Source of the DNA: UMGS172 sp045592985
Lineage (GTDB): Bacteria > Bacillota > Clostridia > Oscillospirales > Acutalibacteraceae
DNA length: 18,091 nt
Assembly: GCA_045592985.1 (NCBI GenBank)
Contig: JAZNVU010000001.1
Span: 1 to 18,091 of the forward strand
Direction: 5' to 3'
Part shown: piece after piece, positions 5,641 to 13,611 of the stretch
How positions within the stretch are numbered: the first letter of the stretch is position 1
Layout of the letters: every line of letters starts with the position of its first letter
Position numbers and translations under genes: made by a program
Notes under the pieces: generated by a model
Database searches by the model: none
Seen by the model: only the letters and a program-made list of their open reading frames with translations
What the model was told of the DNA's origin: nothing

Positions 5641-7047
5641 GTGACTGATAATAAAGTTTCAGATAATTTAGAGCAAGAACTGCAAGCGCAATTCGGCTAT
5701 GCCGAAAGGGTGCGTCAATTAATAAAAGAACGGTATTCGAACAAGCCTTTGGCATTTGTTCACACCTACGGTTGCCAGCAAAATGTCAGCGACAGCGAAA
5801 GACTGAAAGGCCTTATGGAACTGATGGGTTACGGCTTTACCGAGGATTTGAATGAAGCCGATTTGGTGCTTTATAACACCTGTGCCGTGCGTGAACATGC
5901 CGAGGACAGGGTGTTTGGAAATGTTGGCATTTTAAAAGCCAACAAGCGCCGCCGACCCGGAATGCTTATTTGCGTTTGCGGATGTATGGCACAACAACCC
6001 CGCGTTGCCGAAAAAATCAAGAAGAGTTACCCTTATGTTGATATTCTTTTCGGTACCCACGTTCGTCATAAGTTACCTGAATTTATCTACCGCCGAATGA
6101 CAGGAAGCGGTAGGATTTTTGAAAATCCTGAAAGAGACGAAGGCTTTGTAGAGGGTGTTCCCATACGGCGTGACGGTATCATAAAAGCATGGTTACCGAT
6201 AATGCAAGGTTGCAACAACTTTTGTTCTTATTGCATTGTCCCTTACACAAGAGGTCGTGAACATTCGCGCGAGCAACAAGATGTAATAAACGAGGCAAAA
6301 TGGCTTATTGATTCGGGCGCTAAGGAAATTATGTTGCTTGGTCAAAATGTCAACTCTTACGGCAGAGGTTGTAAAACCCCGACCGATTTTCCCACACTTT
6401 TAAGAGCAGTGAACGACCTACCGGGAGATTTCAGAATAAGATTTATGACCTCGCACCCAAAGGATTGTTCGGAAGAACTGTTACTGGCTATGAGTGAATG
6501 TGAAAAGGTTGAAAAACATTTGCACCTTCCCGTTCAGTGCGGAAGTGATAAAATCTTGTCACTTATGAACCGCAGGTATACAAAAGAAGGGTATTTAAAA
6601 CTTATAAACCGCGCACGTGAACTTATGCCCGACATTCAGTTTACAAGCGATATTATTGTTGGCTTCCCCGGTGAAACCGAGGAGGATTTTGAAAAAACAG
6701 TAGAACTGATAAAAGAGGTCAGGTATTATTCGCTGTTTACCTTTATTTTTTCACCCCGACCGGGTACACCTGCCGCTTCGATGGATGACCCCGAAAGCAA
6801 AAAGGATAAGTCACGTAGATTTGCCGAACTGTTACGAGTGCAGGAGGAAATTTCGAGAGAAACAAATATCGGTCTTATTGGTAAGAAAGTTCGCTTGCTT
6901 ATAGAAGAACAAGACGAGGGTGTTCCTATTGGCCGTTCGAGTGAGAATCTCGTAGTTCGTCTTGATGGCGAAAGCAAGAATATAGGCGATTTCGTTTTGG
7001 CACAAATAACTTCGTTTGACGGAGTTTTGCATGGTAAAAGTATATAA
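5641..7047 (+). CDS. miaB: tRNA-2-methylthio-N6-dimethylallyladenosine synthase
   Basis: This radical-SAM methylthiotransferase converts i6A37 to ms2i6A37 in tRNAs reading UNN codons. The N-terminal UPF0004 domain carries Cys45 (TYGCQQN), Cys81 (NTCAVREHAEDR) and Cys115 (CGCMAQ) for the auxiliary 4Fe-4S cluster. The radical-SAM CxxxCxxC motif is Cys191/195/198 (GCNNFCSYCIVPYTRGRE), and a TRAM domain fills the last ~60 residues. The C-A-V-R-E-H-A-E-D-R sequence fits MiaB rather than RimO or MtaB. The frame extends up to GTG 5617, but SD GGAGAG (5625-5630) lies inside that extension and sets the start at GTG 5641, giving 468 residues. First gene of the cluster; its partner miaA lies downstream. 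Confidence 0.95.
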   Translation: MTDNKVSDNLEQELQAQFGYAERVRQLIKERYSNKPLAFVHTYGCQQNVSDSERLKGLMELMGYGFTEDLNEADLVLYNTCAVREHAEDRVFGNVGILKANKRRRPGMLICVCGCMAQQPRVAEKIKKSYPYVDILFGTHVRHKLPEFIYRRMTGSGRIFENPERDEGFVEGVPIRRDGIIKAWLPIMQGCNNFCSYCIVPYTRGREHSREQQDVINEAKWLIDSGAKEIMLLGQNVNSYGRGCKTPTDFPTLLRAVNDLPGDFRIRFMTSHPKDCSEELLLAMSECEKVEKHLHLPVQCGSDKILSLMNRRYTKEGYLKLINRARELMPDIQFTSDIIVGFPGETEEDFEKTVELIKEVRYYSLFTFIFSPRPGTPAASMDDPESKKDKSRRFAELLRVQEEISRETNIGLIGKKVRLLIEEQDEGVPIGRSSENLVVRLDGESKNIGDFVLAQITSFDGVLHGKSI

Positions 7048-7068
7048 AAATCAAAGGAGATATAAAAA

Positions 7069-7476
7069 ATGGATATTATGGACGCAGTACGTGCCTTGGG
7101 CGCGGCAATACAAGAGGATGCAAGATATAAGGCTTTGGTTGAGGCCAAAAAAGCCAACGATGCCGATAAAGAACTTCAGGATATAATCGGAGAGTTCAAC
7201 GTTGCCAGCATGGGTATCGATAATGAACTTGCAAAAGGCGATCAAAAGGATGACGAAAAGGTTAAGGAATACAACGCTACTCTCCGCCGTCTTTACGGTC
7301 AGATAATGTGTAATGAAACCATGATTGAATATAACAAGGCTAAGGCTGAGTTTGAAGCTGTTATGAGAAAGGTTAACGGCATTATTGAACTTTCAATCGA
7401 CGGCGAGGACCCCATGACTTGCGAACCTGAAGAGGGTTGCACCGGCAGTTGCGCTACCTGTGGAGGTTGCCATTAA
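7069..7476 (+). CDS. YlbF/YmcA (RicA/RicF) family protein with a cysteine-rich C-terminus
   Basis: A 135-residue, mostly alpha-helical protein of the YlbF/YmcA family. In Bacillus subtilis these proteins (RicA, RicF) form a complex with YaaT/RicT that binds iron-sulfur clusters and affects RNase Y-dependent mRNA processing, competence, biofilm formation and sporulation. The tail contains five cysteines in 17 residues (118, 124, 128, 131, 134), well suited to metal or Fe-S binding. The SD AAAGGAGA is 8 nt before the ATG. Position between miaB and mutS mirrors ymcB(miaB)-ymcA-cotE-mutS in B. subtilis, except that cotE is absent. Family assignment rests on helical pattern and synteny; whether it is the RicA or the RicF equivalent is unclear. 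Confidence 0.82.
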   Translation: MDIMDAVRALGAAIQEDARYKALVEAKKANDADKELQDIIGEFNVASMGIDNELAKGDQKDDEKVKEYNATLRRLYGQIMCNETMIEYNKAKAEFEAVMRKVNGIIELSIDGEDPMTCEPEEGCTGSCATCGGCH

Positions 7477-7488
7477 TTTTATAGTTTG

Positions 7489-7506
7489 AGCCTTAAATTT
7501 AAGGCT
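7489..7506 (+). promoter_or_regulatory. perfect 18-nt palindrome just before the mutS ribosome binding site
   Basis: AGCCTTAAATTTAAGGCT is fully self-complementary, followed by TTTT and then the mutS SD GGAGG, which starts 3 nt after the dyad. As RNA it can form a short hairpin next to the SD, acting as a weak terminator or translation control element. As DNA it could be an operator. Which of these applies cannot be seen. Confidence 0.45.
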
Positions 7507-7522
7507 TTTGGAGGAATTGGAA

Positions 7523-10126
7523 TTGGCTGAGTTATCACCCATGATGCGTCAGTATCTTGAAATAAAAGAGCAGAATAAAGATTGTCTTTTGTTCTTCCGT
7601 GTGGGCGATTTTTATGAGATGTTCTTTGACGATGCCGTAACAGCCGCAGAAGAACTTGAAATCGTGCTTACGGGTAAGGAATGCGGTCTCCCTGAAAGAG
7701 CGCCCATGTGCGGTGTTCCTTACCACAGTTGCGAAGGATATATTGCGCGTCTTATCCAAAAGGGTTATAAGGTTGCCATTTGTGAACAGACCGAGGACCC
7801 TGCCACTGCCAAAGGGCTTGTCCGCCGTGATGTTATAAGAATTGTCACACCCGGAACAGTTTTTGAAGACAGTATGCTCGACGAAGCACGCAACAACTAT
7901 CTTGCGGCTGTGTTTTTCGAGCGCAACAGTTTTGGGCTTTGCTTTGTCGATGCATCGACCGGTACTGTAAACGCAACCGAAATAAAAGGTAGCGATGCCG
8001 AACAACGTGTTATTGCCGAACTAGGTCGATTTAATCCAAAAGAAATTATAACGATTGATGATTTTGGCAAAAAGAAGACGTTGGTTTCTTTTGTTAAAGA
8101 CCGTTTGCAATGTTGTGTTACCGTTTTGCCCGAAGAAAAGTTTGACGATTCGGTGGCAGAACTTGAGGTTTGCAATCAATTCAATATCAAATCAAGTGCC
8201 GAAAAAGGTTTTGAACCGTCTTCCATGCCTTTGAGGGTGGTAGGCGCATCTTTGGGTTATCTCAAAAGCACCCAAATGAGTGGACTAGAGCGAATTTCGG
8301 ACGTTGATATCTATACCGATAATCAGTTCATGCGAATTGATATTACCGCAATGCGCAACCTCGAACTTTGCGAAACTATGCGCGGCAAAGATAAAAAAGG
8401 TTCGCTTTTGTGGGTTATTGACAAGACCCGTACCGCTATGGGCAAGCGTTTGATACGCCGCTTTTTAGAACAACCGCTTATGGAAAGAATGGCGATAGAA
8501 ACTCGCCTTAATGCGGTTGAAGAACTTACAAATAATACCGTATTGTGCAGTGAACTGAGAGAATTGCTTACAGGAGTTAAAGATATCGAAAGGCTTATGA
8601 CCCGTATTGTTTACGGTACTGCAGGCGGTAAAGAACTCAGAGCACTATGTTCAACACTTTTCATGTTGCCCGAGTTGAAAAACTTGATGTCAACTCTTAA
8701 CAGCCGATTGTTAAGTTCTGCGGCTAATGATATTGATTTAATGGAAGACCTTCGCAAACTTATTGATGATGCGATTGTTGACGAACCTCCGTTTTCGGTT
8801 CGTGAAGGCGGGATTATCAAAGAGGGTTACAACGAAGAACTGGATACTTTGCGTTCGGATATGAACGGCGGTACAAGAATAATTGCCGATATTGAAGCCA
8901 AAGAAAAGGAAGCCACCGGCATAAAAACGCTTAAAGTTCGTTATAACAAGGTCTTCGGTTATTATATTGAGGTTACCAATTCGTTCAAGGATATGGTGCC
9001 CGAACATTACATAAGAAAGCAGACACTTACCAACTGCGAACGTTTTATTACCGACGAACTCAAACACATAGAGGCAAGGGTGCTTGGTGCTAAAGAACGC
9101 AGTGCGCAGTTAGAGTATCAGATTTTTGACGGTATCAGAAAAACGGTTGCCGATGCTTTGTCAAGGGTTCAGAGAACAGCCGATGCGTTGGCTCTTACCG
9201 ATGTTATGTGCTCGTTTGCCGAAGTTTCGGTGCGTAACAATTATTGTCGACCCACACTTAATACTTCGGGCGCACTCAACATTGTTGCGGGACGTCATCC
9301 GGTTGTTGAACTTTTGAGTCCCATGCCATTTGTACCCAATGACGCAGTGCTTGACTGTGGGAATAACCGTTGTGCCATAATTACCGGTCCTAACATGGCA
9401 GGTAAATCGACCTATATGAGGCAGGTTGCCGTTATTGTGCTTATGGCTCAGATTGGTTGTTTTGTTCCTGCCGGGGCGGCTGGAGTGCCGATAACCGATG
9501 CTATTTTTACACGTGTAGGCGCATCGGATGACCTGGCTTCGGGTCAGTCAACCTTTATGGTTGAAATGAGTGAGGTTGCAAGCATACTAAAAAATGCAAC
9601 TTCAAAGAGTTTGCTTATTTTAGACGAAATCGGACGAGGTACTTCAACTTATGACGGTATGTCGATAGCACGTGCCGTGTTGGAATTTGTCAGCGACAAG
9701 AAGAAAATAGGCGCAAAGACGTTATTTGCCACACACTATCATGAGTTGACTGCTCTTGAAGGTCAACTTGACGGCGTTAAGAATTATAATGTAGCGGTAA
9801 AAAAACGCGGTGACGATATTACCTTCCTGCGCCGAATTGTGCGTGGAGGTGCTGATGACAGTTATGGTGTTGAGGTTGCCAAGTTGTCGGGTATACCCGA
9901 TTCGGTAATTGCCAGAGCAAAAGAAATTTTGGCGGGACTTGAAAACGGCGATGGTGTTTCACAACGTAACATCACGGGTGACGAGACTGAAATGCAAATG
10001 ACCTTTGAACTCCACGGTGCCCGTCAGATATTGGAAGAACTGAAAGTGTTGGACGTTAATACTCTGACACCGATTGAATGTATGACTGTACTTAACGATT
10101 TTGTCAAAAAGGCAAAAGAAGTATGA
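7523..10126 (+). CDS. mutS: DNA mismatch repair protein MutS
   Basis: MutS recognises mismatches and small loops in DNA and recruits MutL. The protein has about 867 residues, normal for MutS1. Domain I carries the mismatch-reading Phe30-x-Glu32 (GDFYEMFF), preceded by SPMMRQYLEIK. The C-terminal ATPase has Walker A GPNMAGKST (622-630), Walker B LLILDEIGRGTST with Asp701-Glu702, and the ATHYHEL motif. Start choice: the frame is open from TTG 7508, but this overlaps the SD GGAGG (7510-7514). TTG 7523 has 8-nt spacing and gives the family-typical LxELSPMM N-terminus. The next ATG is at 7541. Preceded by an 18-nt palindrome and followed closely by a small membrane-protein gene and mutL. Confidence 0.97.
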   Translation: MAELSPMMRQYLEIKEQNKDCLLFFRVGDFYEMFFDDAVTAAEELEIVLTGKECGLPERAPMCGVPYHSCEGYIARLIQKGYKVAICEQTEDPATAKGLVRRDVIRIVTPGTVFEDSMLDEARNNYLAAVFFERNSFGLCFVDASTGTVNATEIKGSDAEQRVIAELGRFNPKEIITIDDFGKKKTLVSFVKDRLQCCVTVLPEEKFDDSVAELEVCNQFNIKSSAEKGFEPSSMPLRVVGASLGYLKSTQMSGLERISDVDIYTDNQFMRIDITAMRNLELCETMRGKDKKGSLLWVIDKTRTAMGKRLIRRFLEQPLMERMAIETRLNAVEELTNNTVLCSELRELLTGVKDIERLMTRIVYGTAGGKELRALCSTLFMLPELKNLMSTLNSRLLSSAANDIDLMEDLRKLIDDAIVDEPPFSVREGGIIKEGYNEELDTLRSDMNGGTRIIADIEAKEKEATGIKTLKVRYNKVFGYYIEVTNSFKDMVPEHYIRKQTLTNCERFITDELKHIEARVLGAKERSAQLEYQIFDGIRKTVADALSRVQRTADALALTDVMCSFAEVSVRNNYCRPTLNTSGALNIVAGRHPVVELLSPMPFVPNDAVLDCGNNRCAIITGPNMAGKSTYMRQVAVIVLMAQIGCFVPAGAAGVPITDAIFTRVGASDDLASGQSTFMVEMSEVASILKNATSKSLLILDEIGRGTSTYDGMSIARAVLEFVSDKKKIGAKTLFATHYHELTALEGQLDGVKNYNVAVKKRGDDITFLRRIVRGGADDSYGVEVAKLSGIPDSVIARAKEILAGLENGDGVSQRNITGDETEMQMTFELHGARQILEELKVLDVNTLTPIECMTVLNDFVKKAKEV

Positions 10127-10142
10127 TGTAGGGGGTTATTTA

Positions 10143-10664
10143 GTGAATTTGGGTGGAAGATACAAGCAGGTTGGCAAAAAGCGTCACGCTATGCTTGACA
10201 TGCCTTATGACGAGGTTATGAATATATTTGAAAAAGCACTTGGCAGCAATAAAGAATCCCGACTTGCCGCAAGTGTTGACCGTCAAAGCGGTGTTTTTAA
10301 GATTGAATATAAACTTAGAGCCGACAAAAAGGATACATACGAAACCTATTGTATGCTGGTTGAAGTTATAGAACTTCCCGACGGTATGACAAAAATCGAG
10401 TATGTGTTTGTATATGACCGTGTAATTAGTTGGTATACAAGGATTTTGTCGTTAGTATGCTTTGCGGTGCCTCTTTCGGCTTCGGCGTTGGTATTTTTTA
10501 AGTTCCAGATGAGGGATATGATTCATCTTGCACTTTACATACCGTTGTTGCTTATAGCGGCATTTGGGATATTTTCCCTTTTTGGATATAAAGAGCGCCG
10601 CTCCGATATCGAGCCTATGGTAAGAGAGTTTGAACAACTTCTTATATCGGCTTTTGAAGAATAA
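10143..10664 (+). CDS. uncharacterised protein with two C-terminal membrane helices
   Basis: I do not recognise this 173-residue protein. Residues 1-95 look soluble and mixed alpha/beta, with a basic start (GGRYKQVGKKRH). Two hydrophobic segments at about 98-121 and 127-148 should form a helical hairpin, and the last 25 residues are charged (KERRSDIEPMVREFEQ). By the positive-inside pattern both ends would face the cytoplasm. No signal peptide or catalytic motif is visible. The start is GTG 10143 with SD AGGGGG and 7-nt spacing; the frame is open further upstream into the mutS end, but nothing supports starting there. It lies 16 nt after mutS and 33 nt before mutL, so it is probably co-transcribed with them. 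Confidence 0.75.
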   Translation: MNLGGRYKQVGKKRHAMLDMPYDEVMNIFEKALGSNKESRLAASVDRQSGVFKIEYKLRADKKDTYETYCMLVEVIELPDGMTKIEYVFVYDRVISWYTRILSLVCFAVPLSASALVFFKFQMRDMIHLALYIPLLLIAAFGIFSLFGYKERRSDIEPMVREFEQLLISAFEE

Positions 10665-10697
10665 TTTACTTTATTTTTTTGAAAGGAGGCCCCGAAA

Positions 10698-12677
10698 ATG
10701 GCTGAAATAAAAGTGTTACCCAAACAGGTTGCCGAACTTATTGCGGCAGGTGAGGTGGTCGAAAGACCTGCCTCGGTCATAAAAGAATTGGTTGAAAACT
10801 CAATAGATGCGGGGTCTACCAAAATTACTGTCGAGATTAAAAACGGCGGTGTTACTTTTATGCGCGTTACCGATAACGGTTGCGGAATAGAGCGCGATTT
10901 TGTTGCTACTGCATTTCTCCGCCACGCAACAAGCAAAGTGCGTGTCGAAGATGACCTTAATGCTATTGCAACTTTGGGCTTCAGAGGTGAAGCGTTGGCG
11001 GCTATTTCCTCGGTTTCGCGGATTGAAATGATAACCAAAACCAAAACTGCCGAAATAGGCTCCGTTTATCGTAGCGAAGGTTCAAACGAGGTGACGGTGG
11101 ACGATGCAGGTTGCCCTGACGGTACGACAATCATTGTAAGAGACCTGTTTTTCAACACGCCTGCACGTATGAAGTTCCTTAAAAAGGATGTTGCCGAGGG
11201 TAATGCTGTTGGTGCCATACTTGACCATATTGCGTTGTCACACCCGGAAATTTCCATACAGTTTATCAGAGACGGTAAAAACGTTATGTCAACACCGGGC
11301 GACGGCAAGTTGATGTCTGCAATATATGCCGTCTGCGGACGTGAGTTTGCATCAACTCTTATTCCCGTGGATTTCGAACTTGAGGGAATAAAGTTAAGCG
11401 GTTACACCTGCCGTCCGACTGCTTGCAGACCTAAGAAAAATGCACAGTTTGTATTTCTTAACGGACGTTATGTGCGTTCGGGCACGGTGGCACAGGCACT
11501 TGACGTAGCCTATAAAAATTCGGCTATGGTTGGCAGATTTCCTGCCGCAGTATTGCATCTTACTGTGCCGTTTGGTGCTGTTGATATAAACGTTCATCCT
11601 GCTAAGACAGAAGTAAGGTTTTCGGATGACCGTAGGATATTTGACTGTGTGCATTACGGCATAAAAAATGCTTTAAGCCACGGCGACGAACGTCCTGAAA
11701 TGAAAATTCCTCAAAAGCCGCAACAAATCAGAATGACAACTGAGGAATACCGTCAGACCGTTTTGCCGGGTATTCAAAAAGCACAGGCTGACCCATTAAA
11801 ACAACTTGAAAAGATGGTTTACAATACGGCTAAAAAAACTTCGCCGATGGTTTTACATTCACCCCAAATTAAAGGCGAATATGTTGATATTTCTGCTGTT
11901 AAAGATATGCAGAATAAGGACGAACATGTTAAAACCGAGGTAAAAACTGTTGTCGAGCAGGTTGTAACCGTTCAGCAAGAGACTGTAGAAGTCAAAGAGG
12001 AATTTGACGCAAAGCCAAAAATACCGGATTTCATAGATGACGAACCGATTGTCACTTCACCCGAACCCAAGGTAAAGGAAGAGCCACAAAAGATAGTTGA
12101 AGTAGCAGAGGAAGAAGAAATCCGTTACATAGGTGAGGCTTTTGCGACCTATGTTATAGTCCAAAAAGGTGAAAGCCTTTATTTGTTGGACAAGCATGCC
12201 GCACACGAAAGAATACTGTTCAACAAATTCAAACAAGGCGAAGAGAACTTTCAGCAAATGCTGTTAAGCCCTGTTCAGGTTTCACTCGGTAAAGACGATT
12301 ATACAACAGTTGTTGAAAATATCGACCTTTTAAGTAAAGCAGGCTTTGATGTTGACGATTTTGGCAACTCCACCGTTCTTGTAAGAGCCGTTCCGTCGGC
12401 ACTTATAGACGAGGATATCACTTCGCTTGTTTTCGAGGTTGCTGCAAGTCTTTCGTCTAAACAAACGGTCCAAATTGAACGACTTGAACGTCTTTTTGAA
12501 ACTATGTCGTGCCGCGCTGCGGTAAAAGCGGGTAATTTTTCAACCGAGAAAGAGTTGGAATTGTTGGCGAAAGCAGTGCTTTCTAATAAAGAAATAATGT
12601 ATTGTCCTCATGGACGTCCTGTAGCAATAGAACTTAAGAAACGTGAAATAGAAAAACAATTCGGAAGGATACAGTAA
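10698..12677 (+). CDS. mutL: DNA mismatch repair protein MutL
   Basis: MutL couples MutS mismatch recognition to strand processing. The N-terminal GHKL ATPase (about 1-330) shows ELVENSIDAG (motif I), DNGCGI (motif II), TLGFRGEAL (motif III) and the transducer strand VDINVHPAKTEVRF. Residues ~335-470 are a low-complexity linker rich in Val, Glu and Lys. The C-terminal dimerisation/endonuclease domain has DKHAAHERILFN starting at Asp498, SCRAAVKAG, and CPHGRP at 636-641, the metal-binding set expected in bacteria that lack MutH. The first motif ends in Asn509, where the DQHA(X)2E(X)4E consensus has Glu. The length of 659 is normal. SD GAAAGGAGG is correctly spaced to the ATG. The stop overlaps the miaA start by one base. 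Confidence 0.96.
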   Translation: MAEIKVLPKQVAELIAAGEVVERPASVIKELVENSIDAGSTKITVEIKNGGVTFMRVTDNGCGIERDFVATAFLRHATSKVRVEDDLNAIATLGFRGEALAAISSVSRIEMITKTKTAEIGSVYRSEGSNEVTVDDAGCPDGTTIIVRDLFFNTPARMKFLKKDVAEGNAVGAILDHIALSHPEISIQFIRDGKNVMSTPGDGKLMSAIYAVCGREFASTLIPVDFELEGIKLSGYTCRPTACRPKKNAQFVFLNGRYVRSGTVAQALDVAYKNSAMVGRFPAAVLHLTVPFGAVDINVHPAKTEVRFSDDRRIFDCVHYGIKNALSHGDERPEMKIPQKPQQIRMTTEEYRQTVLPGIQKAQADPLKQLEKMVYNTAKKTSPMVLHSPQIKGEYVDISAVKDMQNKDEHVKTEVKTVVEQVVTVQQETVEVKEEFDAKPKIPDFIDDEPIVTSPEPKVKEEPQKIVEVAEEEEIRYIGEAFATYVIVQKGESLYLLDKHAAHERILFNKFKQGEENFQQMLLSPVQVSLGKDDYTTVVENIDLLSKAGFDVDDFGNSTVLVRAVPSALIDEDITSLVFEVAASLSSKQTVQIERLERLFETMSCRAAVKAGNFSTEKELELLAKAVLSNKEIMYCPHGRPVAIELKKREIEKQFGRIQ

Positions 12678-13597
12678 TGCAAAATCAAAGGGTGGTAGCC
12701 ATTGTAGGTCCCACCGCGTCGGGTAAGACTGCGCTGGGAGTTAAAACAGCGCTTGAATTTGGTGGCGAGGTCATTTCTGCCGACTCTATGCAGGTCTATG
12801 ACAATATGCCTATTGCCTCTGCGGCACCGACCGAGGACGAAATGCAGGGAGTACAACACCACTTGGTAGGTTTTTTGCCTTGTACCGATAAGTTCTCGGT
12901 TGCCGAGTTTATAAAACTTGCCGAAACTAAGGTTGATGAAATTGCGGCAAGAGGTAAACTTCCCATAATTGTCGGTGGTACAGGTCTTTATGTCGATTCT
13001 TTTTTGCAAGGTGTAAAGTTTTTGGACGAAAACTCGGGTGAAGTTCGCAAAAAACTTGAAATCGAAGCCGAAGAAAAGGGTATGGAAGAACTTTTTGCAA
13101 GACTTAAAAAGGTCGACCCCAAAACGGCAGAGAAACTGCATATTAACGATAAAAAACGTATTATCAGGGCGCTTGAGGTTTACGAAATTCACGGCAAAAG
13201 CATGACTGAAATGAATTTAGAATCAAAACCCTTAGAAGAGCCTTTTGATGTGATATGGATTGGTATAACCTATCGCGACCGCGAAAAACTTTATGACCGA
13301 ATCAACAAAAGGGTCGATATAATGCTCCAAAATGGCTTGCTTGAAGAGGCAAAATCTGCTTATCTCGGCAACAAAGGAAAAACCGCGGTACAAGCAATAG
13401 GGCATAAAGAATTTTTTCCGTTTTTTGAAGGAGAAATTTCTTTAGAAGAAGCGGTTGAAAATCTAAAAACCGAAACAAGGCGGTATGCTAAACGTCAACT
13501 CACATGGTACCGCCGAAACGAAAAAATTAACTGGATATATGCCGACGAAACACCCGATGTGTTTTTTGAGGCTAAAAAAATCATAGAACAAAACTGA
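12677..13597 (+). CDS. miaA: tRNA dimethylallyltransferase
   Basis: MiaA transfers the dimethylallyl group from DMAPP to A37 of tRNAs reading UNN codons, making the i6A that MiaB (start of this cluster) methylthiolates. The 306-residue protein has the P-loop GPTASGKT (11-18), the DSMQVYD motif with Asp36 as the expected general base, the PTEDEMQGVQHHLVG segment, GGTGLYVDS, the HINDKKRIIRALEVY region and a C-terminal ETRRYAKRQLTWYRR tRNA-binding helix. Its ATG shares one base with the mutL stop (TAATG), implying coupled translation. There is no separate SD of note beyond GGAAGGA about 10 nt upstream, inside the mutL 3' end. Confidence 0.96.
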   Translation: MQNQRVVAIVGPTASGKTALGVKTALEFGGEVISADSMQVYDNMPIASAAPTEDEMQGVQHHLVGFLPCTDKFSVAEFIKLAETKVDEIAARGKLPIIVGGTGLYVDSFLQGVKFLDENSGEVRKKLEIEAEEKGMEELFARLKKVDPKTAEKLHINDKKRIIRALEVYEIHGKSMTEMNLESKPLEEPFDVIWIGITYRDREKLYDRINKRVDIMLQNGLLEEAKSAYLGNKGKTAVQAIGHKEFFPFFEGEISLEEAVENLKTETRRYAKRQLTWYRRNEKINWIYADETPDVFFEAKKIIEQN

Positions 13598-13611
13598 AAG
13601 GATGCGTGACA

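Noticed and set aside
10101..10142. N-terminal extension of the small membrane protein into the mutS 3' end.
   Set aside because: The extension is out of frame with mutS and has no SD. GTG 10143 has AGGGGG at good spacing.
10535..11044. 169-codon minus-strand frame spanning the start of mutL.
   Set aside because: Antisense to conserved MutL motifs, Ser/Thr-rich shadow composition, no SD or family resemblance.
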